A stretch of DNA of 64,000 bases from Ephydatia muelleri. Lineage: Eukaryota; Porifera; Demospongiae; Spongillida; Spongillidae. A program made the translations under genes and the position numbers. The stretch covers positions 117,501-181,500 of the forward strand of contig JABACO010000023.1 in assembly GCA_013339895.1 (NCBI GenBank). Direction: 5' to 3'. Below, one piece after another: positions 1 through 11,425 of this stretch. Numbering within the stretch: position 1 is the first letter of the stretch; each line of letters begins with the position of its first letter. A model generated the notes under the pieces. It saw nothing but the letters and a program-made list of their open reading frames with translations, was not told where the DNA came from and did no database searches.

Positions 1-1399
1 TTGTATGCCAACAGTTCAAGTATTGCTGATGCCATCAAAAAAAGAAACAATACAATAACTTTAACCTGCAGCAGCTCAAACAGTTTCGCACCAAGATGCA
101 ATCAGTGAAGAAGTGATCTACAACTATGGTGAAGATTCGATACTGAAATATTGCTATTGAAGTGCAAATAGATGAGACTTACTGATGAAAAGAAAAATGG
201 TTTCAATAATTCTACTGAATGACACATATGCAAAAAGCCACTGACTAGGAACCAAAAAGGAAAGATACTGTGAGTGAGAGATCGTGACCACATAAATGGC
301 AAATCTACTTAGGGGCAGCAAACCACATAGGCAATCTACAAAGCCAAGTTACTGACAGATTTAGAGTAGTTGTACACAACTGGAAAGAATATTATGTGCA
401 TCTGACATTTAACAGAATAGAGCAGATAGTTAAGAAGAAGGGAATGAAATTTGTTACACTGATACCAACATCATGTGAGAAGTACATTTCATTTAGCAAT
501 GGTTTCCAGCAGCACTGCAAAGGTTTGCTAACAATTGTTAGCTCAATAATTAAACATTGTGAAGATTTAAGCAATTGCAGTAATGATTGATAGCAAATTT
601 GGCAGTAGATAGAAAAGTTAAAAGGTTGTAGCTAGAAAAGCTGTTTATCCATATGAATACATGAATTGCAAAGAAAATATGGAAGAAATGTGTCTACCAT
701 ACATGATTCTTTGAGAAAGCAATTAGATGAGGCATAACTCAAGTAAGCCAAAAAGATGTGCTGAAGCTAACAATCAACATGTCCAGATAATGATCCATCA
801 AAAAATCAAACAGTATTGGAATTCACTTTGATGTAGTAAGTAGTAAATGTTATGAGAAGTTAAAACTGATCCATCTGATTTCACTGATGAATCATGCTAA
901 ACGTAGATCCAAATGGGGGATAAGTGCTTACTTTGTAGCAATTAATGAAGAGTAGCATGATAGCCTTGATGATGTTCCACTACAAATGAATGCACAGAAA
1001 ATAGTTTAGCGATTATCCTAAGAAGCATGCTAGCAACTATGAAAATCTCATACTATTAATCATGGATCATGACGATTACGTAGTACATTTCAGATCGATT
1101 ATTGCACTTTTAACAGCAACATGGTCCAAGGTCTAGTAGTAAATGTAGAAGAAATATATGAGGTAATAGAAATTGATCAATCAAGTATCCCAGATGAGCT
1201 CATATATAAAGAAAACACTGAATTGAGAAAGGAATTTTCTACGACAAGATAAATCAAGCTTCCAAAAGAAGCTAAACAACTCTGAACAATGGAGAATGTG
1301 AAATGCAAAAGGCTATCTAATGTCTTAAATGACAAGAAGCAAAAAGAGTTTCTGAACAAGTAGCTAAAATTAAATACAGAGGATTTCCTAGGACAGTAT
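1..1399. other. AT-rich stretch, no gene recognised
   Basis: Only short open frames (about 60 codons) without recognisable similarity are present. The composition is A-rich on the plus strand and looks like decayed repeat DNA leading into the element-derived frame at 1400. I see no splice-linked coding exons here. Confidence 0.5.
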
Positions 1400-1783
1400 T
1401 TGGTGGACTTGCCAGCAATATATCACAGACATGACTCGGAAAAAAAGCGACAATATAGTCAACGGGTGAAAGAAGTTGAGCATGGGGTCTTTACACCACT
1501 GGTTTTTAGTACAACAGGAGGAATGGCTCGTGAGTGTTCAACATTTTACAGGGGTTTGGCTGACATGATTTCCATCAAGCAGAACAAACCTTATTCTCTT
1601 GTAGTTAGCTGGCTACACACTCGACTCTCTTATGCTTCCCTTCATACTGCATTCATGGAAGCAGGTCATCACATCACCACCCTATTTACAAACATGACCT
1701 TACCCTTGCTACTGTTGAGGGTAAGATACCATCCTCAGTCTAAAATTCTATCAGTAACACTTTTGTTTTTATGCATTGTATAG
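1400..1783 (+). pseudogene. Transposable-element ORF remnant (EKKR..VEHG.FTPLVFS..GG family)
   Basis: An open frame of 127 codons contains SEKKRQYSQRV, then VEHGVFTPLVFSTTGGMA, then an FYRGLADMI segment. I recall this signature from the C-terminal part of transposable-element ORFs that are abundant in sponges, cnidarians and molluscs. After about residue 95 the frame drifts into unrelated sequence, so only a conserved block of roughly 80 residues survives. No complete polymerase or transposase is visible on either side, so the exact element class is not assigned. It is most likely a dead fragment. Confidence 0.5.
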
Positions 1784-2471
1784 TATGTGGATCATTAGAT
1801 TTGGATTAGAAAATGTGGTGAAGTAGAAGAAAACTTATAGATCTTATAGATTAGATGTTGCTATACTTTATCTATCTAAGCTGCACATGTATGATCTTCA
1901 ATTTGATGATCTAGGCCTGGCAATACAGGGTGATTCGATCTAGAGTTCCAAGCCAGGGAGACCGGAGGAGGAGACTCTATGTTCCGAGCACGTCTAGGTT
2001 ATGTTACATGGATACGAATAGTTTTATATACTTCATGAAAACAAGAACATATCTATGATGATATAATTAAGAACAGATGTTAGGGATTATCATTTATAAT
2101 ATTGATATTGCATGAGCTAATTGCAAGAAAGTTGAAACTAATGGAGTGCTTTGTTTGAGTCAGACCAAAGTGTTACACTTATGTAACAGCCGAGAGCAAA
2201 ATAAGCTAATGCAGAAGTTGAAAGCATGAGATGTAGTTATGAAGATACAAACTTAGATCGATGTCACAATTTATGCATGGCAAATGGCCAATGCAAAGAT
2301 TACAAATATAGCTGTCACTATAAAAAGTCCAGATATTGTGAAACAAACTGCTGCATTAATTGGGTGGGGAGATATTGACTTCACCAATGGCTGCAATCAG
2401 GAAAAGAAATTAACACAGATGAAGTTGGTGGCATTGAAGGATTATAAATGTAATACTATGCAACATTAAAT

Positions 2472-2561
2472 TTAACTGTTTCAGTATTTTTCTAATTGTT
2501 ATCTTCTGACCTAAAATTGTTGGTCAGAAGATAACAAAGTGAAAATGACTGGAACAGTTAA
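2472..2561. repeat. Imperfect inverted repeat, about 40-bp arms
   Basis: The arm starting TTAACTGTTTCAGT and ending TTATCTTCTGACC is matched in reverse complement after a spacer of about 10 bp, ending in GAACAGTTAA. It is likely a small foldback element (MITE-like) or its solo remnant. No coding capacity. Confidence 0.6.
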
Positions 2562-4276
2562 GGTAGATTTGACATTGTAAGAAGTGGATTTGTATAAAGG
2601 TGTACATGTACTAGTCATGCATAGAGAGATTATCCAGTACCACTCCTATGATACAATGCAAGAAGAGTTATGATGGGCCAGGAGGTTGTCAAGTAGCATT
2701 TGCTTTACATAAAAAAGAAAGTTATCCAATTTTAAAAAAAAAAAGTGGCTTGCATAACAAAGAGTTTAACAATACGTGTGAACTGAAACGTATGCTTGGG
2801 GCACCTCTGCACCAGTATTGAAAGCAAAACTCTACTTATCTATCACAACTACCACTCTTTATCTGCATACACAATTTTTTTCTTACTAACACTTTGCTCC
2901 CAATATCTTTACGTTTGTTCACTACATTATCTTTAGCACTTTTTTCTTTCACTTTATTTGTAATACCAGCACAAATTAGTTGTTAACTGCTTTGTTAACT
3001 ACCTTTTACAAGGAATGGTGCTATACATTAATAAGCTAAACTCTGCACTGAATAATTAGCACTCTCTTTTCTAACTTGTGTACCAGCTTCATTACGTTCT
3101 TTATGCCTTTCCATATTTGCCTCTCCAACTCATTGTACTTCTGACTTAAGTAAGCATTTTCGTTAAGTTTGTCCTTAGACCTTCGCCCTCCTTTTCAGCT
3201 CTACCCACCATCGATACTCTTCCAATTATAGCTCTAAGGTTAGTTTTACATGTGATTGGGATGTCTTATTTTAAGTACATCTTGCATCACAAATTGTTTT
3301 ATATCTGGGTATTCTGGATTATTGCTATTTTGTCTCCATGTGTAATACCCATCATAGGTATTGTTAATAGCCATACACGAGTTCTTTCAATTCATTAATT
3401 CACAAAGAGTTGAATTCTTATGCCCTGGAGAGAATCTGCAATTAACACAAGCAGACATGTCTCTTACCACAGCTGGCAAAAAAGATTTGAATTCCTGTAG
3501 TGTTTGCATCCTAACTATAAAAGTACAAATCAAATGGCTTGTCTTTGATCCTTTATGGAAATGATTTTTTTGAGCAGCTTTGTAACAGTGCTATTTACCA
3601 GTTCTCTGCACACATTTTCCAGTTTATCATAGTGTTCTATTTATTTTCTTACTTGTGGAGGTGATTAGACCAAACATATCTACACTTTGCCTGCTGCATT
3701 CTTAGCATTTATGGAGCAGCACTCCTATATTTATTTCCACTGAACTGCTACAGCAATTTCTCCACCGCTCCCCATCTACATTCCTATATCACCAAAGGTA
3801 ACCTCTGAATCACCTACATGGTACCTAAAGCTAGCTCCTGTGTTGTCACCACCAGGTCTGCCAGCTGATTGCCTTCTACAGTGCTGATGTTGCTGATGTT
3901 GCACCCAGCGGCCATGTTAGATGCCTGCACTCAACACCTATTGGCATGTCACTCTTAAAACCAATGCCTCTAAAATCACCTAGAGTTAGTTGGAGCATCA
4001 TGACTTAACATAATGTTGTAAGTACCGTTTGACACTTTCTTGCATACAGTTAGCATTCCTTAACCTAAAGCTGTTGGTATAGGAATCATTGTGGGTCAAC
4101 TCTTGTTAATTGTATTGCATGAGAAGTTGGTGGAAATAATGTGACACAGTATGGTCACTAATCTGAACTGGAAAGCCTTCAAACTTCTTATGCAGAGGCC
4201 AAGACATGGCAATGCCTACAGGTCAAGATGGCAGAATGAGCCATGGTGAATTATCAAGGGCCACATATTAGTGATA

Positions 4277-4518
4277 ATTACATCTTCAGCTGTTAACCTC
4301 TCTCCACCACCCATACAGCTTCTCTCTGTTTCAAAAGTTATAGCCACCTTCTCTTAGGTTCTACCAATACTCTATGTACCTCAACTATTATAACTCTAAC
4401 ATCTGTTAGAGTTATAATAGTTGAGGTACATAGAGTATTGGTAGAACGTGGCTATAACTTTTGAAACAGAAAGAAGCTGTATGGGTGGTGGAGAGAGGTT
4501 AACAGCTGAAGATGTAAT
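4277..4518. repeat. Long inverted repeat, about 115-bp arms
   Basis: The left arm begins ATTACATCTTCAGCTGTTAA and the right arm ends with its reverse complement. The two meet at TAACTCTAACATCTGTTAGA near 4390-4406. The arms are nearly identical apart from a few mismatches and about 5 extra bases on the left. With almost no loop this is a foldback/MITE-like unit that would extrude as a hairpin. No target-site duplication was confidently seen. Confidence 0.7.
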
Positions 4519-4884
4519 ACCCTAGAGAAAAAAGTGAACAAATGATTTATTCACCCATAAGTGGTTACGAAGAAGGTTTGCAGCATTGCACAAAGAATTA
4601 TAAAACGAAATGTGCATCAATATACATTAGTGGCAGCACTATGATCTTATGGCTGATGCCGTCTTTTGATCCAACTCCAATGTAGCTACAACGCTGTGCT
4701 GCTACTTTTACTGTGTGCCTTCTTTTGCTCTCTTTTGGCATTTGCTACAACGGTCCACCATATTGCACACTCAGAAACACACATTACTGTACACGCAAGT
4801 CTTGCTCTCTATCCTGGTTCTCTCTTGTGCTATATAATATGCCAATGAATATTTTAGCATTCATATTTCTAGTGAGGTACATTA

Positions 4885-4929
4885 AATCGCGCCTTTCTCA
4901 GTCCCTGAACTTCCGAGAAAGGCGCGATT
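4885..4929. repeat. Perfect 15-bp hairpin
   Basis: AATCGCGCCTTTCTC at 4885-4899 is followed by a 15-base spacer and its exact reverse complement at 4915-4929. It is GC-richer than its AT-rich surroundings. No gene end is recognised beside it, so a terminator role is not claimed. Confidence 0.6.
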
Positions 4930-5944
4930 CGAGCGGGAAACGTGGACTTACTTTGTATCGCTGTATCTCCATAACGGAAGACGTAAAATCAACGATCTGC
5001 AGAAATCAATAGTGACCCTTTACGTGCGTACCAATTTTGAAGCGATTTGGACATTCCTTGCAGGAGCTAGCTGGATTTCGAACCCCTCTGGGTATTGTTC
5101 CTTGCACGTCGGCAAGGAGCAAGGGTAAGACACCAAAGTCGATTTTCTTAGAGAGAAGTGGTGTGGCACGAAGAGTTCGAAATAGGAAGTTGATAACTTA
5201 AACCGTTTCGGAGTTTTAGCGATTCAAACGTAAAGCATTTTTATAACTTTTTATATAGATACGCCACTTTTCATTTTCTCGGAAACTGACACATATATTT
5301 ATATTCATAAGTGATAGAATGTTATTGGTGTGTTAGTTGTGAAAGTATGCATAATCCTCTAGTAGAGTGTAGAAAGCAAATAAAAGCAATTAAAATTCAT
5401 TTTTTACACAGGTACTCAACTGGCTCCTTAAGCCAATGAATTTCTGTCATGTGCTCATAGCCACCTTCTATACTCTGCTCACCTCTTATTTAGTCATGAT
5501 TACATTGAAACACATGCATGCAGTTACATAATACAGTAAGTCAAATTTGAAAGTTACATCCAGCACTTTTATTCAGTAATTTTACATTAGCTTGAATTGG
5601 GTGCACACGGCATACACTGTACTGTTTTCTGGTCCCTTCGAGGTGATTACACAGGAGTTTTGTTGTAGTGGGTTCCACACAGCAGGAAAAACCATGCATA
5701 TGTATATAATGTCTGACACACAATTTTGAAGTCCTTGTTGTGCTTCAGACTACAATTGAGTCAGCCCAAAACCCCTCCCCCTACCCCATGGGGGAATCTT
5801 CGGTGTATGAAGCTTTAGGGTTTGACCTACATCCTTTAGTTCCCACCACTCATGCATGTTTCAGTCAACTATTCGAGAACTGACAATTCGAATAGTTGTT
5901 TGATTTTGAAATGATTTCAGATTGTAAACTGACTATTAGAGAGT

Positions 5945-6001
5945 GTTATTATTATTATTACAAAATTTATTTACTTATTTATTTATTTATTTATTTATTT
6001 T
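5945..6001. repeat. ATT/ATTT simple repeat at the LINE 3' side
   Basis: An (ATT)n run passes into an (ATTT)n run. Read on the minus strand it is an (AAAT)n-type tail lying downstream of the LINE stop codon at 6090, as expected for the 3' end of a non-LTR retrotransposon inserted in minus orientation. Confidence 0.6.
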
Positions 6002-6337
6002 TATGTTTTTATTATTAATTGAACATGAAAAAGTGCAAGCATAAATACATGACACAGACACATGATACGCACAAAAACAAGTTGCTAGCCTACTGAAGCT
6101 CAGGAGGAGGTACGGACCTGGACAGGATCGCGGTGGCATTGGCCCTGACAACATTCATGCTCATCGTCCTGTACAGCTCATGGGTGACCACTGACTTTGA
6201 CTTCCCCAATGATGTAGCCAAACGGGACCCAAGTTTGGAAAAGAAATCCCTAGCCGTCAAACCCCACGCTCCATAGGACTCCGCAACAACTGGGACACAC
6301 ACGCAACCCAAATCAGCACATTTGCCCGTGTTGGCTT

Positions 6338-6508
6338 TGTAATGCAAATATCTCTTTGCGCATGTGCACGCATGCGCCAGATGGGCTCGAACTTGCCAGA
6401 ACATTTGCATGTGACATCGTGTGCGCACTTGTATGTATAAATACTCTCTTTTTGTGTTCTTAGTCAGTCTGTACACGTGTTACTATATATCCTTTGGCCA
6501 CTGCTACA
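6338..6508 (+). repeat. 5' LTR of the gypsy element
   Basis: 171 bp, starts TGTAATGC and ends TGCTACA, with a TATAAATA box inside (about 6436). Identical to the 3' copy at 11255-11425. Confidence 0.95.
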
Positions 6509-6530
6509 TTGGCGTAGTCGGCTTAGCGGA

Positions 6531-7424
6531 ATGGCGAAACCGCTACTGTTGCCGGAACCCTTTGACGGCGAGACCACTGGTTGGTTGGAATGGATGGACC
6601 ATTTCGAAAGTGTAGCCGCCGTTAACAAATGGGTCAGTGGAGAAGACAGGCTGAAATGGCTCCGGGTGCGCCTAACGGGGAAAGCTCAAACGGCTTTCAG
6701 AAGGCTGCCAGACGACGTTAAAGCGGACTATGGTACGTGCGTAGAAGCATTACAGCGTCGTTTCAATCCCGACAGCAAAAGACAGCTGTACATGGTGGAG
6801 CTGAACGCAAGAACAAAGCGTAGGGACGAGGACTGGGCTGCTTTTGGTGACGCGGTGCGAGTGCTTGCAGATAAAGCGTATCCCGAACTAGCAGAGAACG
6901 CGCGCGAGCGACTGGCGCTGAACCAGTTTCTAGAGCAAATTGAAAACTCCCAAGTCGCCTTCAGCGTTAAACAGAAACGACCGCGAAACGTCGAAGAAGC
7001 GGCTGCGGCTGTAATTGAACTGGAGTCATACTTGCGAAGCACAGGTAAACCGTCACGTGTTAACGCTGTGTCCTCACAGGAACAAGAGCCAGAGACGCAC
7101 CATACCGTACCAGCGGAACCAGTCTCAGCGGTCACTTCGCAAGACGGGCGCGACTCGTTAACAGCCACCATGAAATCACTGTGCGAGAGACTGCAGCGAG
7201 TGGAGGTGCTCATAGGAGAAAAAGAGCGGTTAGGAACACGTGGGGCAAGTAAGCCTACCAGGGAGAATGACGATGGGAAGCGTAGGACAATCGTTTGTTG
7301 GAGTTGCGGGAAGAAAGGCCATGTCGCACGATTTTGCAGTCGGGGCCGATACTCAGAACAGCGTCAGGGAAACTTCCGTCCCTCAGTGGTACGAGCCTGC
7401 CACATGGGGGAAGAAGACCTGTAA
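6531..7424 (+). CDS. gag: Gag of the gypsy element
   Basis: An open frame of 297 codons begins at the ATG 22 bases after the 5' LTR (MAKPLLLPEPFDGE). It has a retrotransposon-gag capsid-like region in its first two thirds and a CCHC zinc knuckle CWSCGKKGHVARFC near the end, typical of Ty3/gypsy nucleocapsid. Its 3' end overlaps the pol frame, which lies in a different frame. Members of the family use ribosomal frameshifting to make Gag-Pol, and the overlap fits that. Confidence 0.9.
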   Translation: MAKPLLLPEPFDGETTGWLEWMDHFESVAAVNKWVSGEDRLKWLRVRLTGKAQTAFRRLPDDVKADYGTCVEALQRRFNPDSKRQLYMVELNARTKRRDEDWAAFGDAVRVLADKAYPELAENARERLALNQFLEQIENSQVAFSVKQKRPRNVEEAAAAVIELESYLRSTGKPSRVNAVSSQEQEPETHHTVPAEPVSAVTSQDGRDSLTATMKSLCERLQRVEVLIGEKERLGTRGASKPTRENDDGKRRTIVCWSCGKKGHVARFCSRGRYSEQRQGNFRPSVVRACHMGEEDL

Positions 7425-10400
7425 AGGCTCAGGATGATAAGCTGACCGTACCATCCCTCGCTGTAAATAGTGGAGTAAGTTACCGCATAAGGGGAGTTAT
7501 TGGGGCTGTTGGTGTAGACTTTGTGATAGACACGGGTGCAGCAGTGTCGCTTGTCCGAAGGGACGTCTGGGAACAAATTGTGAAAGGTGACTGTACACTT
7601 GTTCTTGAACAATGGGCTGGTAGACGACTTGTCGGAGTAAATGGCGCTCCATTGTCAGTTAGTGGATGCAAAAAGGTAGATATTTTTCTGAACGGCATGC
7701 CATTTAAGGTTATGTGCGTAGTCACTGATGATATAATGGTAGAAGCAATTCTTGGGTTGGACTTTGTAAACGCCCATAATGGTATTATTGATTGTGGTTC
7801 AAAGAGGCTCACCTTTCCGTCCAGAAACATTTCCGTTCCCCTTCAAATGCAGAGTTGTCCACTGCAGCAGAATCCCATCGGACTTATTGTCAAAGAGAAA
7901 ATTGTCATTCCAGCAGCGAGTGAGGTAGAACTTATGGTTGATCTGGCAACACCAGTCGCGAAGGGTACATGGGTTGTGACTGGCAATACCTCTGCTCGAC
8001 ATGGAGTAATGGTTGCTCATGCAGTGGTGTGCCCTAACGCCAAACCAGTCCCTGTGCGCGTGGTCAACCCTCGAGAAGAAATCGTTGTATTGAAGAAAGG
8101 GACGGAGATTGCTCATATGGAGCTGCTGGAACAGGACCCAGTCATAGAAATCTCAACTGTTGCAGAAAAGTTCAACATTTCACGGGAAGATCAAAGCCTC
8201 TTATGGGAAATGGTATCGAGGGTTGGGGATGATGTTAATAAGGATGAAAAAGAAGAACTTTTTTCGTTGTTGTTGGAATTTGCAGATGTTTTCTCACTCA
8301 GCACCAAGAACCTAGGTCATACAAAAGTGCTCCAACACCGCATTGACACTGGCAATGCCCAACCAGTGCACCTCCCACCCCGCCGGATCCCTCACGCACG
8401 TAGGGAGGAACTGAAGGAGATGTTGCGAGATATGTTGGAGAAGAATGCCATTGAACACTCTGATAGCCCATGGTCCTCCCCGATAGTACTGGTCAAGAAA
8501 AAAGACGGGACAACAAGATTTTGTGTGGACTATAGGAAGGTCAACGAGGTTACCAGGAAAGATGCCTATCCGCTACCCCGAGTGGACGATACACTTGACA
8601 CGCTGGCCGGCTCCAAATTTTTCTCCACACTGGACCTTACTACCGGCTACTGGCAAGTCGAAGTCGCCCCTGAAGATCAGCCGAAAACAGCTTTTACTAC
8701 ACCGGAAGGTCTGTACCAATTTAAAGTAATGCCCTTCGGTTTATGTAACGCTCCAGCTACATTCCAGCGACTGATGGATAGGGTATTGGGTGGTTTGAAA
8801 TGGTCGAGTTGCTTGGTTTACTTTGATGATATTATTGTTGTGGGTCGTACATTTAAGGATCATTTGCACCACCTTAGCAAGGTTTTGGCCCAGTTGAGGG
8901 GGGCAGGGCTCAAACTGAAGCCAACGAAGTGTAGTCTGTGTCAACAACGGGTTGCATTTTTGGGGCATATAGTATCAGCTGAGGGAATCGCTACAGACCC
9001 GAGCAAAACCGACGCTGTGTCAAAATGGCCCACCCCGCTAAGTAAGAAGGAGGTACAACAATTTTTAGGGCTGGCAAACTACTATAGGCGGTTTGTCAAA
9101 AATTTTGCGTCTATCTCGAAACCACTGCATCGTTTGACGGAAAAAAACGTTCCCTTCGATTGGACAATACACTGTCAGAATGCCTTTGACGAATTGCGTA
9201 AATGCCTGGTTTCCTCCCCAATTCTTGCCTACCCAGATTACAACCGACGTTATATCCTCGATACGGATGCGAGCGACACAGGGATTGGTGCCGTGCTATC
9301 CCAGATCAGCGACGAAGGGTCAGAACGTGTCATTGCCTACGCCAGCCGTTCACTAAGCAGACCGGAACAGAGGTACTGTGTCACTCGTAAAGAACTATTA
9401 GCTGTAGTATCGTTTGTACAGCAATTCCGACAGTACCTTCTTGGACGAGAGTTCACCCTTCGAACAGACCACGGATCGTTGGTCTGGATCCGGAACTTCA
9501 AAGAGCCTGAAGGTCAACTTGCACGCTGGCTAGAGAAACTTCAGGAGTACAACTTTACCGTCGTGCATCGTCAAGGATCTCGCCATTGCAACGCAGACGC
9601 GCTCTCCAGAGTTCCTTGCCGTCAGTGTGGTCGAGAGAATCAAAACGTTGAAACAAGTCAGGGTGACAATGCTGTGATTACAGGTATTGGCGCGGTCTTA
9701 TCGCCGTTCCAGACGTGTACTCCCAATGAGATGCGTAAATTGCAACTTCAAGACGAAGCTATAGGACCAGTCTACCGCGCAGTGCTCGATCGCAAGACAC
9801 CGTCTGCAGACGTATCCAAGTCATGGAGCTGGGAAAGTCGCGTCTTGATGCAGCACTGGGGCTCTCTCAACATCCAAAACGGAGTTCTTTGGAGAAAATG
9901 CATCGATAAGTGTCGTGATTACTTGCAGCTCGTATTACCCGCCAAGTTGCAGGTGGATACCCTTCGGGACCTTCATGAAGGCGCCATTGGTGGTCATCTT
10001 GGTGAAGAAAAAATGCTAAACAAACTCAAAGAGCGTTTTTACTGGCCAGGATGTACCGAAGCAGTCAAAGATTGGTGCAGAACCTGCATTCGTTGTACAA
10101 CAAGGAAGACAGCTGCTCCGAAAAGAAAGGCGCCCCTACAATCATTACGAGCTGGGTATCCGATGCAAATAGTGTGTGTTGATATCATGGGACCCCTTCC
10201 TGAGACCGAGGATGGCTGCAAGTATGTTCTGGTAGCCTCAGATTGCTTTACTCGGTGGGTAGAAGTGTATGGAATACCTAATCAAGAAGCCACAACTGTA
10301 GCCAAAAAACTTGTAGATGAAATGTTCTGCCGTTTCTCTCCCCCCGAACAACTTCACAGTGATCAAGGACGTCAGTTCGAGTCAGAGTTGGTAAAAGAAA

Positions 10401-11170
10401 TATGCGTGCTTCTGCAGATCAGAAAAACGCATACTACGCCATACCACCCCCAATGCAACGGGATGGTGGAGCGCTTTAATAGAACTCTGTTAGACATGCT
10501 AGCCACAACAATTGACAACCACCAGGCCGATTGGCAGCACCACATTCGTAAGCTCTGCCTGGCGTATAATTCGAGCATTCATTCCACTACAGGTTTTAGC
10601 CCGTTCTTTCTGATGTTTGGTCGCCAAGTCAAACTACCGATCGATCTTATGTATGGAACTAACCGGACAGGGCCGGATACCGCAGCAGGTTTTGCGCAGA
10701 AGTTGAAGGAGGGGTTGCAAGAAGCATACAAGCTAGTGAGAGAAAAATGCCAAGCTGAACATAAAAGACAAAAGGCGCTATACGATGAGAGAGTCCACGG
10801 GAAACCGTTCAGCCCCGGTGATTTGGTATGGCTTCATTCACCAGCAGTCCCTCGCGGACGATCCAGGAAGCTACACCACCCCTGGAAAGGGCCACTGAAA
10901 GTTGTTGAACGCCTGGGCGAAAGCAATTACAAAATCAAAAGCCTTCAGGGTCGAAAGAAAACTCAAATTGTTCACTTCGACAGGCTGAAACCATGTGTAG
11001 CTTCTACCGCTGAGGATCGACAAAATAGTAGACCGCCTACAACGCCCGAGACTCAAATTGATCGTCAACCAACAGGAAAATATGTAGAGCTGCTGGACAG
11101 CTATGATGACGAGCCAGTGGCAGAAGAACCAGCCACGGACGCTGCCCCCCCCTCCACCGCAAGAAATTAA
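7295..11170 (+). CDS. pol: Pol of the gypsy element (PR-RT-RH-IN)
   Basis: A long open frame overlaps gag by about 130 bases. Visible parts in order: aspartic protease (VIDTGAAVSLV, near 7526); reverse transcriptase from about 8340, with the catalytic YFDDII near 8819 and FLGLANYYRRF after it; RNase H (DTDASDTGIGAVLS, TDHGSL); integrase with an H-H-C-C zinc domain near 9970-10100, a DDE core (CVDIMGPL, HSDQGRQFE) and a GPY/F-like end. No chromodomain follows. Which Ty3/gypsy clade it belongs to would need a tree. Confidence 0.92.
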   Translation: MLELREERPCRTILQSGPILRTASGKLPSLSGTSLPHGGRRPVKAQDDKLTVPSLAVNSGVSYRIRGVIGAVGVDFVIDTGAAVSLVRRDVWEQIVKGDCTLVLEQWAGRRLVGVNGAPLSVSGCKKVDIFLNGMPFKVMCVVTDDIMVEAILGLDFVNAHNGIIDCGSKRLTFPSRNISVPLQMQSCPLQQNPIGLIVKEKIVIPAASEVELMVDLATPVAKGTWVVTGNTSARHGVMVAHAVVCPNAKPVPVRVVNPREEIVVLKKGTEIAHMELLEQDPVIEISTVAEKFNISREDQSLLWEMVSRVGDDVNKDEKEELFSLLLEFADVFSLSTKNLGHTKVLQHRIDTGNAQPVHLPPRRIPHARREELKEMLRDMLEKNAIEHSDSPWSSPIVLVKKKDGTTRFCVDYRKVNEVTRKDAYPLPRVDDTLDTLAGSKFFSTLDLTTGYWQVEVAPEDQPKTAFTTPEGLYQFKVMPFGLCNAPATFQRLMDRVLGGLKWSSCLVYFDDIIVVGRTFKDHLHHLSKVLAQLRGAGLKLKPTKCSLCQQRVAFLGHIVSAEGIATDPSKTDAVSKWPTPLSKKEVQQFLGLANYYRRFVKNFASISKPLHRLTEKNVPFDWTIHCQNAFDELRKCLVSSPILAYPDYNRRYILDTDASDTGIGAVLSQISDEGSERVIAYASRSLSRPEQRYCVTRKELLAVVSFVQQFRQYLLGREFTLRTDHGSLVWIRNFKEPEGQLARWLEKLQEYNFTVVHRQGSRHCNADALSRVPCRQCGRENQNVETSQGDNAVITGIGAVLSPFQTCTPNEMRKLQLQDEAIGPVYRAVLDRKTPSADVSKSWSWESRVLMQHWGSLNIQNGVLWRKCIDKCRDYLQLVLPAKLQVDTLRDLHEGAIGGHLGEEKMLNKLKERFYWPGCTEAVKDWCRTCIRCTTRKTAAPKRKAPLQSLRAGYPMQIVCVDIMGPLPETEDGCKYVLVASDCFTRWVEVYGIPNQEATTVAKKLVDEMFCRFSPPEQLHSDQGRQFESELVKEICVLLQIRKTHTTPYHPQCNGMVERFNRTLLDMLATTIDNHQADWQHHIRKLCLAYNSSIHSTTGFSPFFLMFGRQVKLPIDLMYGTNRTGPDTAAGFAQKLKEGLQEAYKLVREKCQAEHKRQKALYDERVHGKPFSPGDLVWLHSPAVPRGRSRKLHHPWKGPLKVVERLGESNYKIKSLQGRKKTQIVHFDRLKPCVASTAEDRQNSRPPTTPETQIDRQPTGKYVELLDSYDDEPVAEEPATDAAPPSTARN

Positions 11171-11254
11171 CATTCAACCACGGTACCCAGTACGAAACAG
11201 ACACCCTCCGGATCGCTATGGAGCCTACGTGGAACACTAAAAGAGAGGGAGCAG

Positions 11255-11425
11255 TGTAATGCAAATATCTCTTTGCGCATGTGCACGCATGCGCCAGATG
11301 GGCTCGAACTTGCCAGAACATTTGCATGTGACATCGTGTGCGCACTTGTATGTATAAATACTCTCTTTTTGTGTTCTTAGTCAGTCTGTACACGTGTTAC
11401 TATATATCCTTTGGCCACTGCTACA
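11255..11425 (+). repeat. 3' LTR of the gypsy element
   Basis: 171 bp, identical to the 5' LTR, preceded by the purine tract and followed by the GCTT duplication. Confidence 0.95.

Larger units (their letters stand above)
1784..6089. other. Gene-poor region with inverted repeats
   Basis: No exon set could be assembled. Open frames are short and unrelated to families I know. The stretch contains three inverted repeats (listed separately) and ends in an ATTT-rich tract. From about 5990 it merges with the 3' flank of the minus-strand LINE. Confidence 0.5.
6338..11425 (+). mobile_element. Ty3/gypsy LTR retrotransposon, looks whole and young
   Basis: Two 171-bp LTRs (6338-6508, 11255-11425), each TG...CA, are identical base for base. 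The flanking 4-bp duplication GCTT lies at 6334-6337 and 11426-11429. A likely primer-binding site starts with TGG at 6510. A polypurine tract (AAAAGAGAGGGAGCAG) ends at 11254. Gag and pol frames overlap. Pol order is protease, RT, RNase H, integrase, the Ty3/gypsy order. No envelope frame is seen. Identical LTRs imply a very recent insertion. It lies inside the endonuclease region of the older minus-strand LINE. Confidence 0.95.

Noticed and set aside
11037-11393. Minus-strand frame ending in the LTR, matching one at 6090-6476
   Set aside because: The shared part is only the antisense of the two identical LTRs.
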